This document shows, piece by piece, positions 1 to 7,100 of a stretch of 14,523 nucleotides of DNA. The notes below the pieces were generated by a model. The model worked only from the letters and a program-made list of their open reading frames with translations, was not told the DNA's origin and did no database searches. The stretch lies in NCBI RefSeq assembly GCF_000003605.2, contig NW_003148275.1, positions 80,691 to 95,213 on the forward strand. Direction: 5' to 3'. The stretch's first letter is position 1. The number at the start of each line of letters is the position of its first letter. The stretch is from Saccoglossus kowalevskii. Lineage: Eukaryota > Hemichordata > Enteropneusta > Harrimaniidae. Position numbers and translations under genes: made by a program.

Positions 1-101
1 TGAGCATCAGTGTTCTACTGTCAAGAGAATTTCCTGGACAAATTATAATTAACATCATATTCATCAATGCATGATTAAAACAATTGAGCAGTATCGTATA
101 G

Positions 102-293
102 TACCATAATTATGACGTGTGGGCTAATCTGAAACCTACATTACCGAATTACTGGGGCAACTCAAATGTGTTAATTAAAGCGGATATAACAACAGTAAAT
201 TGCTGGATGATGTTTGTTTCAATCGACACATGGACTATACTTTTCTACAACAGTAAATACCGACGGGCCGTATATGCATTGAAACACACATGA
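102..293 (+). pseudogene. Possible 3' end of a rhodopsin-like GPCR (TM7 and helix 8), fragment or decayed
   Basis: This open stretch of 63 codons ends in TGA at 291-293 and is bounded upstream by an in-frame TAG at 99-101, which could also be a splice acceptor. The C-terminal part reads FVSIDTWTILFYNSKYRRAV. It aligns without gaps to the class A GPCR pattern (N/D)PxxY followed six residues later by F/Y-R-R/K, that is TM7 running into helix 8. The spacing from the Asp to the YRR is exactly the family spacing, but the Pro and Tyr of NPxxY are replaced by Thr and Ile. No TM6 or other GPCR helix is visible in bases 1-101. It may be the last exon of an upstream gene, a decayed copy, or chance. The call rests on one short motif. 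Confidence 0.35.
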
Positions 294-779
294 GATGTGA
301 TGACCTTGCCTATGTGGAAAGCACTGGATTAGTCATTGAAAGTTGTACATACCCTACACTATTCATCAACCAATCGGACAAACACAGATGATATATTTCA
401 AGTGCAGTTGTCGTGGCCAGTGTGTGACCAAATTCCATGTAAACAAACAATGTATTTCATCAGTTTCATATCGAACAGGACACGGCCCGATGATCACAGC
501 ATAAATTATTCATATTCAAATAAGTTGTTTTGCTATTAGCAAGATCGATTTTATTTTTGTTGTTAATTCTCGTGCGAAATGTTACTGGATCCTGTACGTT
601 TTCAACAACATTGACATTGACAATGATTTGTTTTGCACTAATGTTAAATCACCTTTCCAAATAAATATCTTTATTTTGAAAAAAATATCTCTCATAAGGT
701 TCGCTTTTGATTCATATGATTATTTTATCACGGTTGGATCGGAAAATATAATCTTTATTATATTCCTGTATTTTTACAG
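294..779. other. AT-rich non-coding stretch; no signal-peptide exon found
   Basis: I looked here for a first exon with an ATG, a hydrophobic leader and a phase-1 donor, as needed to start the Ig gene at 780. The ATGs (for example near 451, 580, 622 and 716) give short frames without a leader plus donor combination. An AATAAA lies at 660-665. No other structure is seen. Confidence 0.5.
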
Positions 780-1100
780 CCCACATAGTAGGACAAGACG
801 TTGATGTGGGAATTGGTGATACAGCATATTTGAACTGCAATTTCACAAAGTATGATGACCCTGAGATGAAATTTGTTTGGAGTAAAGGTGGACCACAGTA
901 CGAGGATAGTGACTGTATTGCTACAATACATATTAGGCATGGCTATAGCATTGAAGATGGATATGACCGCCATCGAATTGTTGGGAATACAACACTTGAG
1001 ATAAATGACACTATTTCCAGTGACAGTGATTTGTATTGGTGTAGAATATTAGGAGTAATATTTAACGCTGTGGAGGATTCTCTCGAATTGCATGTCATAG
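780..1100 (+). CDS. Exon A: Ig domain 1, V-set-like
   Basis: The acceptor is tttttacag before 780 and the donor is gtaatt at 1101; the exon is phase 1-1 and 321 nt long. Landmarks are YLNC (B-strand Cys), FVWSKG (C-strand Trp), RIVGNTTLEI (strands D-E) and DSDLYWCR, the D-x-x-x-Y-x-C of strand F, followed by the G strand SLELHVI. The long C-C'-C'' region and the Arg-to-Asp spacing suggest a V-type fold, the usual ligand-binding membrane-distal domain. Sequons are NFT, NTT and NDT. The first codon is split, and its first base lies in an exon that was not found. Confidence 0.88.
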
Positions 1101-4100
1101 GTAATTGACTTTTAGTTTTATATCTAAGATATGTATTACGAAATAAGTGTATTGCTGCGGAGCATACTTCCTATTCAAACGACCTTGAGTTATCCCACTG
1201 AGCAACAAAAGTTATAAACAATAGCTTGTAATATGTGAGATGCTGATTTGTAGATGACATTATTTATTATTGTACATGATATTTACCTCAAACAATGGCA
1301 AACATACAAGTTTCACTCGTTTTAGTATACAATACTGAATCTCTTAACTATTTATATTTATACTGATGATTGAAAGTGTTTTCCTGAATATACTTGTTAA
1401 ACAGTATGCCCAATTAAGTCAGCCTCTGTACCCGAAAAACTTGCTAAGTTTACACAGTTTATTCAGTTCTTCTACATAATATATAGGGACTGGAATTAAA
1501 CAAAACTACACCTCAAATGGCTGAAGGCTATGAATGTGGGACAGTGGAAACAATATTTAATTAAGTGGTAGTTTGAATATCCCAACTTGATTGCATGGAA
1601 GTATAATCGTGAATGTAATTATTACTTTTATTCTCTTAGATATACCTCACTCTACTTCAATACAGGTTGATTCTCCTGTAATTGAAAGCACTGGCAATCT
1701 GCTTACTTCATCATATCTTCACTGCAATACATCTAATCCGTACGGAGTGACATATGATTGGTTAAAAGACGGTGTCATTATGGATCTGCAGAACCCACGA
1801 TATCACGAAGAAGAATCTACATCTCAAGTGATAATTAAACCAGTTTTAAGAAACGATACGGGGGAATATTCTTGCACAGCAACAAACATTGCAGGCAGTG
1901 ATACAAGTGACAAATCCAGTTTAGTCGTATTATGTGAGTATGTATTTATTTTATTTTCATTAAATAATTTATTATTTTTTTATCTCAGTAGTTTACCTAA
2001 ATCATTTAGTTTGGTGAAGCTGGACAGGGAATTATTTTTTTTTCAATGTATGTTTAGATTTGAAATTTTGAAATTGTTGTGTTACAACACTAAAGTTTAG
2101 TTGTTATTTTTTGCTAAATGAAAACTCATTATCTCTTATAAATAGATCTTCCAGACTATCCATGGCCACACTGCCATTCACCAGACGCGGTTAATAACAA
2201 CAACTTAAAAGCTGGAGATTATCTAACAATCAGTTGCAGTGCACATGGCGGTTTTCCAGCGCCTACTTTAGAGTGGTTTAACGACACGTATATACACCAA
2301 GGGCAATGTAACACTGGAAAAACTGCTGATGTAACTGTTACCAACTGTAGCTGGCATTTAGATAAAACAGATAACGACAGAGTATATCACTGCGACGGTC
2401 AACACGTGGCATCAGCTAAAACATATACGTGTTTTACTGATCCACTTAATGTTCAATGTGAGTTTTTTTATTAATTAATTAATCAATTAATCCCTTAATT
2501 AATTAAAAGAGAGTTTGTTGCTGTGCAAGGACTAATTAAATAATTAATTAATAGATTAAATAATTATTATTTATTTATTAATTTATTTATAATATTGGAG
2601 GTGAAAACAGAGTTTCGACCACTATTATATTTTGTAGTAAAATAAAATGACACCTGGTGTATTTGACCATGAAATGCTAATGACAGCACTCTCATTGAAA
2701 GTGTTTTACTGTAGTTGTTTATATCAATTATGAACAGTTACAGATTGAAAACGCACTCTTTATTCAGATCCACCAGATAGTCCGACATGCAGAACATCTG
2801 TTGAGCCAAATTCGCTTGCAGAAGGTAATGATATTTATATTTATTGCGAGTCAATTGACGGTAATCCTCTCGCAAACCTACGGTGGATCAATGATTCTGA
2901 TAACGAAGCAGTTCTGATTGAGACTACACCCGCACCAAATGACACCATAAGTACTGCAGTGTATTCATGGAATTTAAGTCGAGCTGATAATGGTGCTATG
3001 TACATATGTGAAGCAACAAATACGGTTCAAGTCGAACCTCTAACATGTGATAGTGGATTCTAAACGTTACGTGTAAGTCAATAAATAGAAATATTTCACA
3101 GTTCCTATTGTTTAAAAAGTTTAGAAGTTTATTAGTAGTTGCGAATAAATGTCTCGTAAAATCTATTTGATATTTTATTTAATAGCTTCAGAAATGGATT
3201 TTAGGATGACTTAATTGATGTAATAGATTAGTCAACCTTGTTTTCGTGATTTTCTCTGCAGAATACGTATTCATATTTAACAATGCATACTGATTTCCGA
3301 CATTTTATTTGTGAATGTTTGCAGTCAGTGCTAAATACGTCACTATTACCGATCCAGTAAAAGTGTTATACGCAGGAGAGATGTTACACTTGACATGCTT
3401 AACAGGGACCAGCAATCCAGTCTCAACAATTGAGTGGTTCCGTAATGGTACTTTATTAGAAGACAGTCGGCATGAGAGAGTTGTCAGCGTTAAACGTTCA
3501 AAAGGAAATTTTAACGGTGTTACATATGAAGAAAAACTTCAAATCAATCTTGTTGCAAAACATAACTCCGCAGTCTATCACTGTGAATCATTTCTACATG
3601 ATGGCGGTTGCAGAGTAAACTCATATTTCACTGTATTATGCGTTAATTGTAAGTATATTGTGTTATCCAAAATAATTTCACTTTTTCTTCTCTCTGATAT
3701 ATTAGAGTGTAATTCAATATTCGGCCCTAATGATTGATTATTTAAGAATAGAACTCCCAATCCCACATTTACACGATTGAAACGTTTGTTTATGATGTAG
3801 TGGACTGGTCAAAGTCTCCTGTTATGGTCAATTCTAAAAAAGTCATAATGCATTTCGAGTAATATGATATTCAATGCAAGAAAATCAATCTCATTTGTGT
3901 TAACGTAGAATTAGAAATATGATTTTTCTGAAATATTTGACAGGTCATGAGTGAGTTTATATGTACTTCCATGATTGCACAATATTCGCTACTAAAAGAT
4001 AACACCTAACATTCTGACCAATCAAAATGAAGCTCAGTCGTCGGAACGTATTTTTGACAAAACAAACTTTTCTTGTTTATACACTTCGACTTAGTTCATA

Positions 4101-7100
4101 ACTTCTGGATTATATGTAAAGTATAAATCTCTAACTTATTTTTCACTATGTAGCTATATCGTAAAAATACAAAAAACACACTATTTATTCAATGTTGTCA
4201 TCAAGGCAAAATGCTGAACATGTGTGGCTATTTTGAAAATGGTAGTTGTTTAATACTTCAGCTCTATTAAAAATACATACACATACACAAATCATCAAAG
4301 TGATGTCAACTTCATTGTTACTGTTATTTTCTTTTCAAATAATGTTCAGTCCCTCCTGTGGAGCCAGGAAATTGTACCACAACTCTTATTGGTTACAATG
4401 GTACTATAATTGAAGGTGACGTGTTAACATTGACGTGTACAACTTGTAGTAGTAACCCTGCATCAAGTATCACGTGGTATAGAAATGGATTGCCAACAGA
4501 TGATTATCTGAAAGAAGTGGAGATGTCCCAGGGTGTATACCATGGAGTTGTGACGTCACAACAGTTGAACGATATCGTTAGTCATGAAGATCATAATGAC
4601 GTGCTAAGATGCGGAGCAGTTTATAATGGTGATTCAGAAAATCAGTATTTGTCCAATCATGTGAAACTGGATGTACATTGTAAGTCTCATTTGTAAAGTT
4701 CCTTTCTACGTTGTGGCTATATGGATACAGTGTGGTGAATTACCTTCAGTGAAGTACATTACTACAACAATGATTTAATAATCAATTATGTAGTTGAACG
4801 TGAAGGATGATCAATATTATGTCAAATTTGCTCATATATAGTTGAAATTTACCTAAACATTAATATCTAATTTTCAGATTCACCCTTAGTGATTAATAGA
4901 GCGCAGAATAACCATACTCACGCGTCTGCAAATGAAACAACTGAACTAATTTGTGAAATAAACAGTAACCCTGCTGTGAATATTACATGGTTGAATTCAT
5001 TTGATATTCCAATCATTAATGGGACTGGAATACACATTCACGAGACGACGATTAATACAAACACTACCAGTATACTGACAATTTATAAAGTCACCGAATT
5101 ACACTACGGGAATTACACGTGCAACGCGAAAAATTATCTCGACAGTATAGATTTTATTATACTATTAACAGGAGATATACGAGGTAAGTTTGTAATCACA
5201 CAGTCATAGTCATAGTGCGATGACAGGGAATATCTGTTTAAGATGATTTACCTCAGTATATGTTTTAATACCAAGTTTAATATGAAAGAAACAAAATCAA
5301 CGCAAGTAGGTGTCAATTAAAATATGTCTTCTTCGATAAATCTAACAAATGTATCGGGCAATATTTGTGATTTTTAAAAAGTGAAGGATAACTTGGTTGT
5401 TGAGTGATGCATTATATAGTCGCTGACCAGTACTTTGAATGATATATTTTATCATTTCATAATGTTGTAAATATTACCGTATAAAAATTGTGTTCACTAG
5501 ATTCAAGATCTGAAGACAACTCGTATGCAACTGAAATTACAGTTTGCTTGTTGCTGTCAACAATTCTCATCATCGTTGACATTATAATTATTTTATTGAT
5601 ATACAGAGAGGATTGGTTGAAGAAATCAACAGGTTAGTGTAGCTAAATGATTTTATAATCAATGTTTATATATATATATATATACATTCAGTGCAATTTC
5701 AAGGGCATTTGGAACACATTAGGAGCATTTGTGTTAATTTTGAAGGTGTTAGGTATTTCTTATACTGTATAGAACGATTATGAATCGGAAACGCATGTGA
5801 ATTAGAACTTTGATCTGATGTTCCTAAACTTGTTATGTACTGTCGGTTACATGAGAAACATGTGTTCAAAGAGCAACATACAAGCTATTCTCCGTCGTCC
5901 CTCAGTACATTGCATAATGAATACATACTTTTATTCTCCTACATATATACCTGCTTTCATGCCTGTCTACCGGACGGTAATGCCGCTTGCCCGACCCACA
6001 AATCGCATACCGATCCCGATTGTACACTTCCCGCACACCCACCCACCCATTTAACCGCCCACCAAACCAACCACAAAATACATATCGACCCGTGCAACCA
6101 CCCACCCGCTCACTAGATTACTCACCCAACATAATTCTCAGCAAAAGTTAATTACCCAAGTCAGTGCTGTGAGTTAATTACCCGATAATGACCATCATTG
6201 ATTTCCACCTTCATTTATATTATTGCAACACATTTGACTTACAGAACATATTGTTGCAGATCAACCTACAATGTAAGTATACTATTAGAAGCTTCGTTTT
6301 TATTGTAATTGTACCATTTCGAACAATATAAAAAGTTTTAATAAAACAAATAAATGGTGACTCAACACAGTACTTTCTATATCGTCATGCAAGTAACTTT
6401 TATATTGTATTTTACTATTACTCTGTGGTGATAATTACTTTGACATATTTTACTATCTATATAAATATTTGCAATTCATATATATGTTATATTTGTTTAT
6501 AGTTCTCACCAAACAAACGTATATTCCAGTGTTGATAATGGTACCAATAGCACTAAAAAAAGATCAGTCAATGAAGCATGTAAGTGTAGTCATTTTACTG
6601 CGATTGCTATTGTGTGTTGGTTGTTAAAATATGATTTGATTTGGTACCTGTGTTGCATATATAATAACATATTTAAGGGAGCAGTTTCAAGAAGTGCAGC
6701 TCTTTGCAATGGTATAATACAGTCAGTGTGTCATACTATTTTAACTACATAATCAGACATATATATTTCAACATAATACAGCATATAACCGATCTGTAGA
6801 GATGATTGAAAGAAACGAAGATTACGCAAATGTGGAGCCAATGAAGAAGCGACGTGAACCAAAGTCACCTACGAGAGTACATAACAACTCACATTGTACA
6901 ACATATGATGATGATAAGCCCGGTGACAACATTCAACAAAAACAGCAACCGTATGACACTGTCGCATGCAGTGATTCAACTATCGTGACTAAGGTGAGTG
7001 AAAATAAAAACAACATGAACTATTTTAATTACTTAACACGAACAAAATGTTTATTGTTATTATTTAATTACTAAACAACAAGAAGCAAGTACAATATTTA

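Noticed and set aside
336-539. Open frame of 67 codons on the + strand upstream of the Ig gene
   Set aside because: No domain or leader, composition is like translated AT-rich intergenic DNA, and there is no usable phase-1 donor into exon A.
1934-2100. Continuation of the exon B frame past the donor
   Set aside because: Poly-T rich and hydrophobic by composition only. The strong gtgagt donor at 1934 and the acceptor at 2146 restore the Ig frame. A read-through membrane-type end is possible but unsupported.
3073-3078. Perfect gtaagt donor as the true end of exon D
   Set aside because: It would end exon D in phase 0 and shift exons E onward out of frame. Donor gtgtaa at 3071 keeps the frame. 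The gtaagt site stays possible only for a transcript that already ends at the TAA.
3578-3766. Minus-strand frame over exon E
   Set aside because: Shadow of the Ig exon on the opposite strand, with no independent coding signal.
780-5183. Recombination signal sequences beside the V-like exon (lymphocyte-receptor-type rearrangement)
   Set aside because: I saw no CACAGTG heptamer paired with an A-rich nonamer at 12 or 23 bp next to any Ig exon.
5818-6116. Two overlapping + strand frames and one - strand frame in intron H-I
   Set aside because: They are translations of the C-rich low-complexity tract; proline/histidine/threonine-rich products appear in several frames at once.
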